Origin: an uncultured Prevotellaceae bacterium
GTDB taxonomy: Bacteria; Bacteroidota; Bacteroidia; Bacteroidales; Bacteroidaceae
DNA length: 64,000 nt
Assembly: GCA_947169115.1 (NCBI GenBank)
Contig: CAMVOK010000005.1
Location: 1-64,000, forward strand
Direction of reading: 5' to 3'
The notes beneath the pieces were generated by a model. The model was not told the origin of the DNA. It saw only the letters and a list, made by a program, of their open reading frames with translations, and did no database searches. Position numbers and translations under genes: made by a program. Below, in pieces: positions 35,313 through 45,477 of the stretch (the first letter of the stretch is position 1; every line of letters starts with the position of its first letter).

Positions 35313-37823
35313 ATGTTGAAAAGAATATTTCTGTTACTGGTCATGCTTGTGGGCGTAGCCGACTTCCAACTTTCAACTTTCAACTTTCAGTTAGGTCGAG
35401 TCATGGCTCAGTCGATGACTGATGACCAGGTGATACAGTTTGTGCAGAAAGAGCAGGCATCGGGTGCCAGTCAGCAAAGCATTGTGCAGAAACTCTTACG
35501 TAAAGGGGTTACTCCAGACCAGTTGCGCCGTATCCGCAAAAAGTACGAGGCTCAGCAGACCCAACCCGGAGCGGTGAATGTCACGGGAGTGAATCGTACG
35601 CGTGACAACGGGGGAAATCCGGCTGGCTATATGGCGCGTGCGAAAAAAGGACAGCAGGCCATGGGAGACGAGATAGAGTTCCTTGACATTGATTCTGTGG
35701 CATATTATCAGAACTTGATGGGCAAATATGACGAGAACCAAGTCTTTGGCCGGAATATCTTCAATAAGCAGAATTTGACTTTCGAACCCAACCAAAACCT
35801 GGCAACTCCAGCGAACTATCGGCTGGGGGCGGGCGATAAGATTATTGTTGAAGTTTGGGGAGCCAGTCAGGAAACCTTTGAGGGTACCATCTCTCCAGAC
35901 GGTTATATTGTAGTCCCTAATGTTGGTCCTATCAAGTTGGCTGGTCTCAGTGTCGGTCAGGCTACGTCGCAGGTGCGGAGCACGCTAGGACGTTACTACA
36001 ACGATTGTCAGATAAACCTGGCTTTGGGCGACACCCGTTCCATTCAGGTACAGGTGATTGGCGAGGTACGTATGCCGGGCACCTACACCATGTCGGGGCT
36101 TAGCTCCGCATTCAATGCTTTGTATGCTGCCGGCGGCATCAACGAGATTGGTACGTTGCGTAACATCAAGGTTTACCGTGCAGGTCGCCAGATAGCTACC
36201 ATCGACGTCTATGACTATCTGTTGAATGGCAATTCCAAGGGCGATGTCCGTCTGCAGGACAATGATGTGGTTTCGGTAGATGCCTATGATGCCTTGGTTT
36301 GTGTGCGTGGTAAGGTCAAGCGTCCCATGTATTATGAGATGAAAACCTCGGAAAGTGTGTTGCAACTGCTGAAGAATGCAGGAGGATTTACGGGTGATGC
36401 CTATACCAAGAACGTACGCTTGACGCGAAAGTCAGGTAACGAATACAGTATGCACACGGTCGATGAGTTCCAGATGTCCTCGTTTAATCTCATGGATGGC
36501 GACTCACTGTATGTTGACTCCGTGATTCCTCGTTTCAGTAACATGGTGGAGGTGCGCGGGGCTGTGAAACATGCCGGTCAGTATGAACTGGGCGGACAGG
36601 TGCAAACAGTGCGTGGCTTGCTGCAAGTAGCCGAGGGACTGCGTGAAGATGCTTTCCAGACGCGTGCCGTTATGCACCGTGAGAAGGAGGACCTCAGTCT
36701 GGAGATGATAACCGTGGATATAGAAGGCATACTCAATGGTAGTGTGGCTGACATACCTCTTCGCAAGGGCGATGTCCTTTTTGTACCCAGTGTCATAGAC
36801 ATGAAGGGCGAGCAGGTGCTTGTCATCAGAGGGGAGGTTCTTTATCCTGGAGAATACCAGTATGCCGAAAATACCAGTGTGGAAGACCTTGTGCTGATGG
36901 CTGGTGGCTTGGCACCTGGTGCTTCTACGGTCAAGGTTGACATCTATCGGCGAATAATTGATGCAAAGGCTTTGGAGAATAGCATCGAGAGTACACAGGT
37001 ATTCAGTGTCTCCTTGGCCGACGGTCTTCGTGCAGGTCAGGATGCCTTCATGCTCCAACCCTATGACCAAGTAGTTGTTCGTAAGAGTCCTGTCTATACC
37101 AGACAGCAGAACGTAAGCATAGAGGGCTGTGTAAACTTTGAGGGTACATATGCCATGTCAACTAAAGACTTCCGTTTGAGCGACCTTGTCAAGGCTGCTG
37201 GTGGATTATCTTCTTTGGGCTATGCCAAGGGTGCCCGCCTGACTCGTAGAATGACGGAAGAGGAACGCATCCAACGTGAAAACTCGTTGAGAGCAGCCCA
37301 GATACAGATGTACGAAGAGGCTCTGAATAGCAACAAAGAGTACAATATGGCACAGGCTGATTCGCTGATGAACCTGAAACTAAACATCGGTGAAACCTAT
37401 CCCATGGCCATCAACCTGGAGGAAGCTATAAAGAACCCAGGCAGTTCCGCTGATATTGTCCTGCGTGAGAACGATGCGGTATCTGTCCCCAAGTTCTCCA
37501 ATACCGTCAAGGTAAGTGGCGAGGTGATATATCCAATCTCTATGTCGTATAGCAAGGGTAAGAAACTCTCGTATTACATCAAGCGTGCCGGAGGATATGG
37601 CAACCGTGCAAAGAAGAAGGGTGCATACGCCATCTACATGAGCGGAGCCGTGGAGAAGATAAATCGCCGTTCGAGCAAGGATATTGAGCCGGGATGTGAG
37701 ATTGTTATCCCCACGAAGAAACAGAAGAACCGTATGACCACAGGCGAGGTGATGGCCATTGCCAGCGGAAGTGCCTCATTGGCCAGTGTGGTAGTAGCGC
37801 TGATAAGCATACTTAAAAAATAA
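35313..37823 (+). CDS. SLBB-domain polysaccharide export protein (Wza-like)
   Basis: 836 residues from ATG 35313; the frame is open further upstream but through the repeat array. Signal peptide MLKRIFLLLVMLVGVADF continues into QLSTFNFQLG, encoded by three tandem CAACTTT units. Residues about 168-240 are the polysaccharide-export domain (YRLGAGDKIIVEVWG..DGYIVVPNVGPI). Several SLBB repeats follow (IRGEVLYPGEY, VEVRGAVKHAGQYEL, VSIEGCVNFEGTYAM, VKVSGEVIYPISM). A C-terminal membrane segment (SGSASLASVVVALISIL) ends it. It forms the outer-membrane channel for polymer export. Unlike the 297-residue exporter at 63.1 kb, it has no lipobox. Confidence 0.9.
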   Translation: MLKRIFLLLVMLVGVADFQLSTFNFQLGRVMAQSMTDDQVIQFVQKEQASGASQQSIVQKLLRKGVTPDQLRRIRKKYEAQQTQPGAVNVTGVNRTRDNGGNPAGYMARAKKGQQAMGDEIEFLDIDSVAYYQNLMGKYDENQVFGRNIFNKQNLTFEPNQNLATPANYRLGAGDKIIVEVWGASQETFEGTISPDGYIVVPNVGPIKLAGLSVGQATSQVRSTLGRYYNDCQINLALGDTRSIQVQVIGEVRMPGTYTMSGLSSAFNALYAAGGINEIGTLRNIKVYRAGRQIATIDVYDYLLNGNSKGDVRLQDNDVVSVDAYDALVCVRGKVKRPMYYEMKTSESVLQLLKNAGGFTGDAYTKNVRLTRKSGNEYSMHTVDEFQMSSFNLMDGDSLYVDSVIPRFSNMVEVRGAVKHAGQYELGGQVQTVRGLLQVAEGLREDAFQTRAVMHREKEDLSLEMITVDIEGILNGSVADIPLRKGDVLFVPSVIDMKGEQVLVIRGEVLYPGEYQYAENTSVEDLVLMAGGLAPGASTVKVDIYRRIIDAKALENSIESTQVFSVSLADGLRAGQDAFMLQPYDQVVVRKSPVYTRQQNVSIEGCVNFEGTYAMSTKDFRLSDLVKAAGGLSSLGYAKGARLTRRMTEEERIQRENSLRAAQIQMYEEALNSNKEYNMAQADSLMNLKLNIGETYPMAINLEEAIKNPGSSADIVLRENDAVSVPKFSNTVKVSGEVIYPISMSYSKGKKLSYYIKRAGGYGNRAKKKGAYAIYMSGAVEKINRRSSKDIEPGCEIVIPTKKQKNRMTTGEVMAIASGSASLASVVVALISILKK
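35367..35392. repeat. Three tandem CAACTTT units in a signal-peptide coding stretch
   Basis: CAACTTT occurs three times without a gap at 35367-35387, followed by CAGTT; it codes for part of QLSTFNFQL in the exporter N-terminus. Confidence 0.85.
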
Positions 37824-37842
37824 AGAAAAGTTGTGATGAATT

Positions 37843-38910
37843 ATGGTAGAACAGAATAAGCCCAAATACATAGACCTCCAGAAGATTGCCACCAAACTTT
37901 GGCACTCGAAAAAACTCTTACTGAAAGTGTGGGTTATCACCTTTATACTTTCATGTGTGTGGATTCTTCCCAAACCTCGTTACTATGTATGTGAACTGAA
38001 GTTGGCTCCAGAAATGAGTGGAGAGGAAATGGGAGGCGGTCTGTCTTCATTAGCCTCTTCTTTTGGAGTCAATCTTGGCGGAATGGTTGGCCAGGATGCC
38101 ATTTATCCTGAATTGTATCCTGAGTTGTTCGAGAGCCCACAGTTTTTGGTAGGTCTGTATGCCGTGCAGGTATCCACCAAGGATGGAGAACTGAATACCG
38201 ACTATTTTACTTACATGAAAAATCACCAGAAGAAGAATTTTCTGACTTGGCCTTTTCGCAAAATTATGGTTATGCTGAAGGAACTGACAGAGGATGAGGA
38301 TGCCACACCCCGTGGAAATGGAGCGTCCGACATCAATCCTTTTCAGATGAACAAGAAAGATTATGAACTGATGGAGCTTATTAGGGATATGATTACGTGC
38401 TCTGTGGATAAGAAGACGAGCGTAATTACTATACATGTGCAGGATCAGGATCCCCTAATCTGTGCGACAATGGCAGATAGCGTGCGACTCCATCTGCAAG
38501 ATTTCATTATTCGCTATAGAACCAGTAAGGCGAGTGAGGATGTGGCGCATTATCAGCAAATGCGGGACAGTGCGTCTCTCCAATACGATGAAGCTATGGT
38601 TGCCTATAGTAGATTTTGCGATTCTCACCAGAACATTATCATGCAAAGTTTCCAGAGTGAACGAGAAAAATTAGAGAATGAACTTTCCCTTCGTCAGAAT
38701 ACCTTGACTGCCATGGAGACACAATTGCAGGCCACCAAGGTAAAACTTCAGGAAAAGACTCCGGCATTTACCCTTTTGAAAAGCGCCACCGTTCCTGTGA
38801 AGCCTGCGGCTCCCAAAAGAATGCTATTTGTCCTGATGATGTTATTTTTGGTAAGTTTTGTCTATGGCGGTTGGATTTGTAGGAAAGAACTTTTTGGATA
38901 CGGCAATTAG
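37843..38910 (+). CDS. Wzz-type chain-length determinant
   Basis: 355 residues. Membrane helices at about residues 29-46 (VWVITFILSCVWILP) and 326-345 (FVLMMLFLVSFVYGGWI), with a Pro-rich PVKPAAPKR just before the second: the Wzz arrangement. A coiled-coil segment (about 210-300) lies in the periplasmic part. No kinase domain is attached; that function may come from the BY-kinase at 51.6 kb. It lies 19 bases after the exporter gene. Confidence 0.88.
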   Translation: MVEQNKPKYIDLQKIATKLWHSKKLLLKVWVITFILSCVWILPKPRYYVCELKLAPEMSGEEMGGGLSSLASSFGVNLGGMVGQDAIYPELYPELFESPQFLVGLYAVQVSTKDGELNTDYFTYMKNHQKKNFLTWPFRKIMVMLKELTEDEDATPRGNGASDINPFQMNKKDYELMELIRDMITCSVDKKTSVITIHVQDQDPLICATMADSVRLHLQDFIIRYRTSKASEDVAHYQQMRDSASLQYDEAMVAYSRFCDSHQNIIMQSFQSEREKLENELSLRQNTLTAMETQLQATKVKLQEKTPAFTLLKSATVPVKPAAPKRMLFVLMMLFLVSFVYGGWICRKELFGYGN

Positions 38911-38924
38911 AATGATTGTATGCT

Positions 38925-40106
38925 ATGCGTATCAATCTTGATACACTTAAAATCCTACCAGGTCTGTTAATGGCTGTGTTTGCTGTGCAGTCCGCAATTA
39001 GTTTCACAGCCATTGATATGAATATGGCTTCATATACCATTTTTGTGCTAATGCTAATGGGACTCATTGTATCATGTTATTTCATTGCACGCCAGCGCAC
39101 GGTCTCTTTTAATGATCTTGTCGTACTCTATTTCATGGTGATTATCGGATTGTCTTCGATGGCTCATGGCACGGACACTAAAACGTGGTTGCTTTACACA
39201 ACCACCAGTGTGTGTCTTTTAAGATTCACATTCAATTTTTATCAGCATAATCTTTCGCCACTAATAATCGGTCTCACATTGGGGTTCACTCTGGGAGTTT
39301 TCCTTCAGGTAGGGCAACTTATACTGGATCCCAGTATTTGGCTTATAGAAGAAGAGAAAGAAATAGGAGGCTATATTTTGGGAGATAACTACAACCAAAT
39401 TGGCGTCTGCTTGATTCTTGCCTTGCTGCTTAATCTTCTGTGTGTCAAAATTCACAAATTGTTTTATTTCCTTCTTGTGCCCTGCGCCATTTCCTGCATC
39501 GCTATTCCCATCATCGTTGGTTCCATGACAGCAGCCACTGGTGTTATCCTTTTCGTCCTGTTATGCTTCATTCCTTCCTCTTCTTTAAGAAGACTTGTTC
39601 TCGGAGGATTCTTCTTTGCGGTCGCATTGTTTCAGTTATTGGTCTGTTTCAACGCTAATGGCATCGAGCATAGCGAGACGGCCGTATGGTTTGTTGAAGA
39701 TGTTTTAGACAAAGACATAACCTTCACTAACCGCACCCACATGTGGGATTCAGCACTCCGCATCATTGCCGATTCCCCTTTGTTGGGCTATGGCTTTCCT
39801 GACAAAGACTGGTATCTCGCCCACATGTCCTCCTTTGCCATCGGTCCGCACAATATTCTTTTGGCTACGCTCATTTACGGTGGAATCATCACTTTCGGCT
39901 TATATCTCTACTTATTGGTACGTTCAACACTTAGTGCTGCCAACATACACGACTTCCATGGCGATTGCCTAATATCCGCCATTGTGGTTTCCTGTATGAT
40001 GATGCTCATGGAGGCTTATTCTATACCTATAATCTTCTGTCTATATACACTTGCCGAATATTATCCGCACTTAAACAACCAGCTATTGCCACAAGATGAA
40101 TCCTAG
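38925..40106 (+). CDS. O-antigen polymerase-like membrane protein (Wzy)
   Basis: 393 residues from ATG 38925. About ten to twelve hydrophobic segments with the large polar loop between late helices (TNRTHMWDSALRIIADSPLLGYGFPD), a pattern found in O-antigen ligases/polymerases. It would join repeat units on the periplasmic side. It overlaps the flippase gene by 11 bases. Wzy proteins vary greatly, so the call rests on topology, the loop motif and context. Confidence 0.8.
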   Translation: MRINLDTLKILPGLLMAVFAVQSAISFTAIDMNMASYTIFVLMLMGLIVSCYFIARQRTVSFNDLVVLYFMVIIGLSSMAHGTDTKTWLLYTTTSVCLLRFTFNFYQHNLSPLIIGLTLGFTLGVFLQVGQLILDPSIWLIEEEKEIGGYILGDNYNQIGVCLILALLLNLLCVKIHKLFYFLLVPCAISCIAIPIIVGSMTAATGVILFVLLCFIPSSSLRRLVLGGFFFAVALFQLLVCFNANGIEHSETAVWFVEDVLDKDITFTNRTHMWDSALRIIADSPLLGYGFPDKDWYLAHMSSFAIGPHNILLATLIYGGIITFGLYLYLLVRSTLSAANIHDFHGDCLISAIVVSCMMMLMEAYSIPIIFCLYTLAEYYPHLNNQLLPQDES

Positions 40107-41610
40107 CACCCGCCTCGTTGTCAATACTATAGCCCAGAATGTACGGACGATAATCAATGTCGTTCTGTCGCTATATTCCACACGCATTGTCATGCATGCA
40201 TTGGGGCTTTCGGATTATGGCATATACATGCTTGTGGCTGGCATCGTTACACTATTGCCCTACCTTGTCAATGCGTTAATTATCACCACACAGCGACATC
40301 TTTCTTTTGCATATGGGCAAGGAGACATCTCCAATATCAAACTAATATTCGCAAACAGCTACCTGCTGCATTGGCTGTTTGGAGGTTTACTCGCATTATT
40401 AGCAATTTCACTGGTTTCATATGTCTTCGACTATGGATTCCTCAACATAGAGCCAGTAAAAATACTTGAGTCAAAATATGTCTATTCCCTTGTTCTGACC
40501 GCGGTTTTTTTTACTTTTATCACTGCCCCTTTCCGCTCTTTACTGATTGCTCATGAGAACATTGTCTATATTTCTATTGTCGATGTCTTGGATGGCGTTC
40601 TCAAATTGGCTCTCGTCTTCTGTCTGTTTCTGATTGAAGAATGGCGTCTTCCGTTGTATGCACTGATTATCGCCGCTATCCAGCTTTTTAATCTGCTCAT
40701 GTTGGCAGGCTATAGCAAACTGCATTATCCGGAATGCATCCTTATGCCCAATATCAAGCTTTTTAAAAAAGCGGTCACAAAAAAAATTATCGGTTTCGCC
40801 ACATGGACGCTCTACAGCACCCTTTGCATATACTTCCGCAATCAAGGTTATGCAGTCGTATTGAATAGGTTTTTCGGCACTATCATTAATGCTGCTTACG
40901 GTGTTGCCACCCAAGTGTTCGGCTCTACTCAGTTTCTCTCCGAAGCTATTGTTAATGCAGTTCGTCCTCAGGTGGTCATGGCAGAAGGTAGCGGCAATCG
41001 CCAACTGATGCTTAACTTAGCCTTAAAAGCCTGTAAATATTGTTTTCTGGTATCAGCTCTTTGTGTTATTCCTCTCATATTTGAGATAGGTCCGGTATTG
41101 AGATTCTGGCTTGACAATGTCCCTCCTTATGCAGATGTTTTCTGCCGCATCTTACTGTTGTCGGTATTGTGCGATCAGATTACCATCGGACTTAACATTG
41201 CTAACACTGCTATCGGCAAGATAAGAAACTTCACGATACTTGTGTTCACTACCAAGGCTTTGTCGGTGCCCGTATCCTATTTCCTTCTGGTTCGCGGCGA
41301 ATCTGTCGAAACAGCCATGTTGGCTTTCCTGGTCTTTGAAATTCTTTCTGGCATTATCCGCGTTCCTTATTTGATGCACAACGGAGGAATGAGGTTCCGC
41401 TCCTTCGTCAGCGAAGTGATTCTGAGAATTGTGCCCTCGTGTATTGTGATGTGCACTGTCTGCTATGCCAGCTGTCGTTGGCTTTGCTTTGATTTTCGTT
41501 TCTTAGTAACAGGATGTCTCAACGTGCTTTTGGGTGTAGGTGCCATCTTCTTAATCTCTGCAACATCGCAGGAACGTCGTAAAGTCATGAATCTTATTAT
41601 GCGAAAATAA
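40096..41610 (+). CDS. Polysaccharide flippase (Wzx/MATE-like)
   Basis: 504 residues with 12-14 hydrophobic segments. The N-terminus (TRIVMHALGLSDYGIYMLVAG) matches lipopolysaccharide-type flippases of the MOP superfamily. It moves lipid-linked repeat units across the inner membrane. It sits between the polymerase and sugar-modifying genes, as in most Wzx/Wzy loci. Base composition is lower in GC than the flanking genes, as is usual for such genes. Confidence 0.87.
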   Translation: MNPSTRLVVNTIAQNVRTIINVVLSLYSTRIVMHALGLSDYGIYMLVAGIVTLLPYLVNALIITTQRHLSFAYGQGDISNIKLIFANSYLLHWLFGGLLALLAISLVSYVFDYGFLNIEPVKILESKYVYSLVLTAVFFTFITAPFRSLLIAHENIVYISIVDVLDGVLKLALVFCLFLIEEWRLPLYALIIAAIQLFNLLMLAGYSKLHYPECILMPNIKLFKKAVTKKIIGFATWTLYSTLCIYFRNQGYAVVLNRFFGTIINAAYGVATQVFGSTQFLSEAIVNAVRPQVVMAEGSGNRQLMLNLALKACKYCFLVSALCVIPLIFEIGPVLRFWLDNVPPYADVFCRILLLSVLCDQITIGLNIANTAIGKIRNFTILVFTTKALSVPVSYFLLVRGESVETAMLAFLVFEILSGIIRVPYLMHNGGMRFRSFVSEVILRIVPSCIVMCTVCYASCRWLCFDFRFLVTGCLNVLLGVGAIFLISATSQERRKVMNLIMRK

Positions 41611-41654
41611 AGTTTTACCATAACTCATATCTAAATATATCCATGCTTTAATAT

Positions 41655-42548
41655 ATGAAAATCATAAAATTCTATATTTGGAAATGCATTTACTTCATTC
41701 TCGGACACGTGTGGCCCAAAGGGCTTGTCACGTTGCATTTTCGTCGCTCCACTGGTCGCTGGCTGAATTGGCAGCACCCACGCGACATCAACGAAAAGAT
41801 TCAGTGGCTCAAATTTTACGGAGACACCAGTCAATGGACTCGTTTGGCTGATAAATATGCCGTGCGCGAATACATTAAGGAGAAGGGATTTGAAGACATG
41901 CTCATTCCTCTGCTTGGCCAATGGGAACGTGCAGAAGAAATAGACTGGGATGCCTTGCCCAATCAGTTTGTCATGAAGGCCAATCACGGCAGTGGCGACG
42001 CACTGATTTGCACCGATAAGTCACAACTCGACCGCCGTTACTGGATTGCAACCTTCTCCCGTTTGCTCAAAGAAAAATTCGGTACACAGATGGGCGAGCC
42101 CCATTACAATAAAATCAAACCTTGCATCATCGCTGAGAGGTTGATGGACTGCACAAAACAGCAGATAAAATCCAGCTCTTTAGTGGACTATAAGGTATGG
42201 ACCTTCGACGGCAAACCTGCTTATATTTGGGTGTGTTATAATAGAACCAAATCTTCTTGCGATGTAGCCGTGTATGACTTGAATTGGCAGTTCCACCCCG
42301 AATACTCTCATTCTGAACCACACTATGTCCTAACGGACAGACTTATCCCCCGTCCCATCTCTATAGACAAAATCTTGAATGCCGCGTCCGTCCTCTCCAA
42401 AGGCTTCCCTGTGGTCAGAATGGACTTCTACGAAGTGGATGGAAAACCCTATTTCGGCGAGATGACATTCACCCCTGCTGCTGGCTTTAATGATTTCTAC
42501 ACTCAAGAATTCCTTAACATACTCGGTGACTTATGCAAACTCCCGTAA
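41655..42548 (+). CDS. TupA-like ATP-grasp protein
   Basis: 297 residues. The family start (RDINEKIQWLKFY, LADKYAVREYIKEKG) and FVMKANHGSGD, then DYKVWTFDGKPAYI and RMDFYEVDGKPYFGEMTFTPAAG, mark the TupA-like ATP-grasp group. The last motif holds the metal-binding Asp/Glu. These proteins lie in polysaccharide loci and are thought to ligate an amino acid or similar group to a sugar; this is not confirmed for this one. It overlaps the following GT2 gene by 16 bases. Confidence 0.88.
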   Translation: MKIIKFYIWKCIYFILGHVWPKGLVTLHFRRSTGRWLNWQHPRDINEKIQWLKFYGDTSQWTRLADKYAVREYIKEKGFEDMLIPLLGQWERAEEIDWDALPNQFVMKANHGSGDALICTDKSQLDRRYWIATFSRLLKEKFGTQMGEPHYNKIKPCIIAERLMDCTKQQIKSSSLVDYKVWTFDGKPAYIWVCYNRTKSSCDVAVYDLNWQFHPEYSHSEPHYVLTDRLIPRPISIDKILNAASVLSKGFPVVRMDFYEVDGKPYFGEMTFTPAAGFNDFYTQEFLNILGDLCKLP

Positions 42549-43570
42549 CCCTTTCTATTGTGATGCCGGTATTCAATCATCCTGAGGAGTTGAAGACGAT
42601 GATTGATTCCATCTTAGCCAACGTATTCAAGGAATGGGAATTGCTGGCGGTGGACGATGGATCGCAGACCGAGACACTGCAACTGTTGGAATCTTATACG
42701 CAGCACGACGAACGCATACGTTTCATTCGCCGTGACCGGACTCCAAAGGGAGCTCCCACATGTCGCAACATGGGATTGGAACAGGCGCGTGGCAAGTATG
42801 TGGTGTTCTTCGATTCGGACGACTATGTGGCTCCGCATTGCTTTGAGCAACGAGTAGGGGAGATGGAGAAGCATCCAGATCTCGACTTCATGGTGTTCCG
42901 CAGTGGTACATATGCCGAGGCCCGTTTCTGTGCCGACCTGGGAAACTTCTCTTTCGGTTATCCCATCTATACTGACGATCTCGAGGCTTTCTGCTCTCGC
43001 ACGCTCCCTTTCGTGGTATGGAACAATATTTACCGGCGTGATTCGCTCATAGCCCATGACATCGCCTGGGACGAGAGGTTGCTCTCGTTTCAGGATTCGC
43101 AGTTCAATGTCGACTGCCTGCTGGCAGATATGACCTACGCCTATGCCGAATGTCCGCCGGACTATGGCTACAGAATAGCCACTGAACAGTCGATATCAAA
43201 AAAAATCCCGTCGGCAGGGCATTATGAGAGTAATCTCTATGCCACGGAACGGAGTTTCCGCAAGGTGCAGGCAATGTATGGACATCGGTACGACCATGCT
43301 CTCTACCGGGGGGCAATGCACATATATACGACGGTGGTGCGCACGCATTTTGATAGGGACTTCAGTTGCAGATTAGCTGCTACAGTACGTAGCTTTGCTC
43401 CATGCTGGGGTGGATGGATGAAAGTTCAGGTGGTACTCTCGGACGTGTTGCGTAGGTTTTTGCCCTATACGCTATCACGCCGTATCCCCTCCATTGGATA
43501 TTTGATGTGGTACCGACGATATTGGAAGAGTAAGGTAGGCCGACTACATAAATGCATTCTAAAAAGATAA
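42533..43570 (+). CDS. Glycosyltransferase family 2
   Basis: 345 residues. GT-A fold motifs: SIVMPVFNHPEELKTMIDSI, VDDGS, and DXD-type FFDSDDYVAP. Transfers a sugar from a nucleotide donor to the lipid-linked repeat unit at the inner face of the membrane. The C-terminal half (about 210-345) has no recognised domain. Donor and linkage cannot be told. ATG 42533 lies inside the TupA-like gene. Confidence 0.9.
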   Translation: MQTPVTLSIVMPVFNHPEELKTMIDSILANVFKEWELLAVDDGSQTETLQLLESYTQHDERIRFIRRDRTPKGAPTCRNMGLEQARGKYVVFFDSDDYVAPHCFEQRVGEMEKHPDLDFMVFRSGTYAEARFCADLGNFSFGYPIYTDDLEAFCSRTLPFVVWNNIYRRDSLIAHDIAWDERLLSFQDSQFNVDCLLADMTYAYAECPPDYGYRIATEQSISKKIPSAGHYESNLYATERSFRKVQAMYGHRYDHALYRGAMHIYTTVVRTHFDRDFSCRLAATVRSFAPCWGGWMKVQVVLSDVLRRFLPYTLSRRIPSIGYLMWYRRYWKSKVGRLHKCILKR

Positions 43571-43571
43571 A

Positions 43572-44468
43572 ATGAAACAGGTCTGTATATTAATTGTCAC
43601 ATACAATTCGGAACGCGACATCTTCGATTGTGTGCGTTCTATTCTCTCGCATGCCGACATACCGAAGGAAGAGATAGAACTTATCATCGTGGACAATGCA
43701 AGTTCCAATCCTGATCCTATGTTTGCCCGACTGAAGGATTTATGGGGCGATGACATTGTTCTGCTGAAGAATGAGGCCAACGGAGGCTATGGACAGGGAA
43801 ACAATGTGGGCATACGACACGCTTCTGCTCCGGTCATTCTTGTTATGAACCCCGATGTACGCTTGGCCGACGACTTTTTTTCCAGACCATTAGAAGCCTT
43901 CCGACGGGATGAACATCTTGTCATGTATGGAATGAAACAGATGCTTTCGCCCACACAGCCAAGCCGTGACTCGTTTTGGGTCACCACGGCAATGAATGGC
44001 TACGTACGTACTGTTCTGACGAGTCTGTGCAACCACTTCGACATATATTGTCCGCGATGGATGTATTTTTCGGGCTCATGTTTTTTTGTGCGAAAAGCGA
44101 TGTTCGATAAGGTTGGACTTTTCGACGAGGCTATATTCATGTATGGTGAGGAGAGTGACATCCATATTAGGTTGCTGCGAAGATTTGGCCCACACTTCTG
44201 CTACGATAAGAATCTTCACTATATACATCTGATCGCCAATCGCAAGAACAGTCTCGGCTATGAGAAAAAATTGATAGAGGCTGATCTTTATGTTCATGAA
44301 AAGAATGGTCGCTCTCCTGCTAAAACGTTGCGTACACACATGCAGATTAACAGTATTCTGCTGGCAAGATGCTATCTGCGCAAGTTGTGGGGGGCATGCG
44401 ATGAGGAAAATCTTGAATTGTTGAAAGCGGTGAGAAGTGAATTAAGGATAATGCAATCAAATCTTTGA
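43572..44468 (+). CDS. Glycosyltransferase family 2 (rhamnosyltransferase-like)
   Basis: 298 residues. VCILIVTYNSERDIFDCV, IIVDNASSN, the donor loop NGGYGQGNNVGIRHA and VMNPDVRLADDF match the rhamnosyltransferase-like branch of GT2; the later FDEAIFMYGEESDIHIRL is also typical. Begins one base after the previous stop, so translation is likely coupled. Confidence 0.9.
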   Translation: MKQVCILIVTYNSERDIFDCVRSILSHADIPKEEIELIIVDNASSNPDPMFARLKDLWGDDIVLLKNEANGGYGQGNNVGIRHASAPVILVMNPDVRLADDFFSRPLEAFRRDEHLVMYGMKQMLSPTQPSRDSFWVTTAMNGYVRTVLTSLCNHFDIYCPRWMYFSGSCFFVRKAMFDKVGLFDEAIFMYGEESDIHIRLLRRFGPHFCYDKNLHYIHLIANRKNSLGYEKKLIEADLYVHEKNGRSPAKTLRTHMQINSILLARCYLRKLWGACDEENLELLKAVRSELRIMQSNL

Positions 44469-44475
44469 CAGTCGA

Positions 44476-45459
44476 ATGAAACTATCTTTCGTCATCCCTG
44501 TGTATAATGCGGAGAGATATGTGTCTCGCTGTTTATCCTCGCTGGAACCATTATTGGCGCAGGGACATGAGGCTGTTATCGTTGATGATGGTTCTTCGGA
44601 TGATACGCCAGACATATTAAGGATGTTTATGGTCAATCATCCTACGGTGCAGGTTGTTACGCAAACAAATCAGGGACAGAGCGTGGCTCGAAATATTGGG
44701 GTGAGCCATGCAACGGGAGATTATGTCTGGTTTGTTGATGCCGACGATTATTTGGAAGACCCAATGCCAGAATTGTTGTTACAAACGTTGGAGAATGACG
44801 ATGCAGACGTTGTCGTTATTGGTCGCACGGAGGAGTATGATAATCGTAGCGTAGCGGTTCCATCGCTTGTCTTCAGTCGGTTTAATTCTGGAACGGAGTA
44901 TTTCAAACAGGCAAACTATAATGGATGGTATCGTACTCAACCGTGGGACAAGATTGTCCGTCGTACATTGCTCCTCCAGCAAGGAATATCTTTTGAACCA
45001 GGAAGGATGTTTGAGGATATGTTCCATGGCCTGCAAATCATGGTAAATGCGCGAAAAACGGTGCAGTTGGCGGTCTATCCATATCATTATGTCCTTTACA
45101 ACACAAACAGTTTGACCCACCAATATCGTCAGGTTGATGCTGATGCGCTGACAGCCGTGGAAGAGGCTACGGCGTTCTTGGATAACGGTTCTTTTGCACT
45201 CCGTTCTTCCGACCTTGCCTATCAGATTCTTGTTTATACTTTCCTTTCTTCGTGCTTATTGAAGAAGTATATCCCACTTTCTTTTCACAATGCAGAGGCT
45301 CGTGAAATGGTGGAGCGCACCATGCGCCATACATTATTTAAGGATGCCGTGCGTTGTTGTGCTCAGCATCCTTCCATTGGTCTTAAACGGTGGGGCATGG
45401 CTCTATGCATCTGGCTCTCGCCGCGCCTTAGCCGCTATGTCATAAAGTGGCTTATGTAG
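44476..45459 (+). CDS. Glycosyltransferase family 2
   Basis: 327 residues. SFVIPVYNAERYVSRCLSSL, VDDGSSDDTPDI, GQSVARNIGVSHA and the DXD segment WFVDADDYLED. Closely resembles enzymes that add single sugars in capsule synthesis. Begins 7 bases after the preceding gene and is the last of the plus-strand block; the next gene runs the other way. Confidence 0.9.
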   Translation: MKLSFVIPVYNAERYVSRCLSSLEPLLAQGHEAVIVDDGSSDDTPDILRMFMVNHPTVQVVTQTNQGQSVARNIGVSHATGDYVWFVDADDYLEDPMPELLLQTLENDDADVVVIGRTEEYDNRSVAVPSLVFSRFNSGTEYFKQANYNGWYRTQPWDKIVRRTLLLQQGISFEPGRMFEDMFHGLQIMVNARKTVQLAVYPYHYVLYNTNSLTHQYRQVDADALTAVEEATAFLDNGSFALRSSDLAYQILVYTFLSSCLLKKYIPLSFHNAEAREMVERTMRHTLFKDAVRCCAQHPSIGLKRWGMALCIWLSPRLSRYVIKWLM

Positions 45460-45477
45460 GCTATAAGTCTGTGCCGC

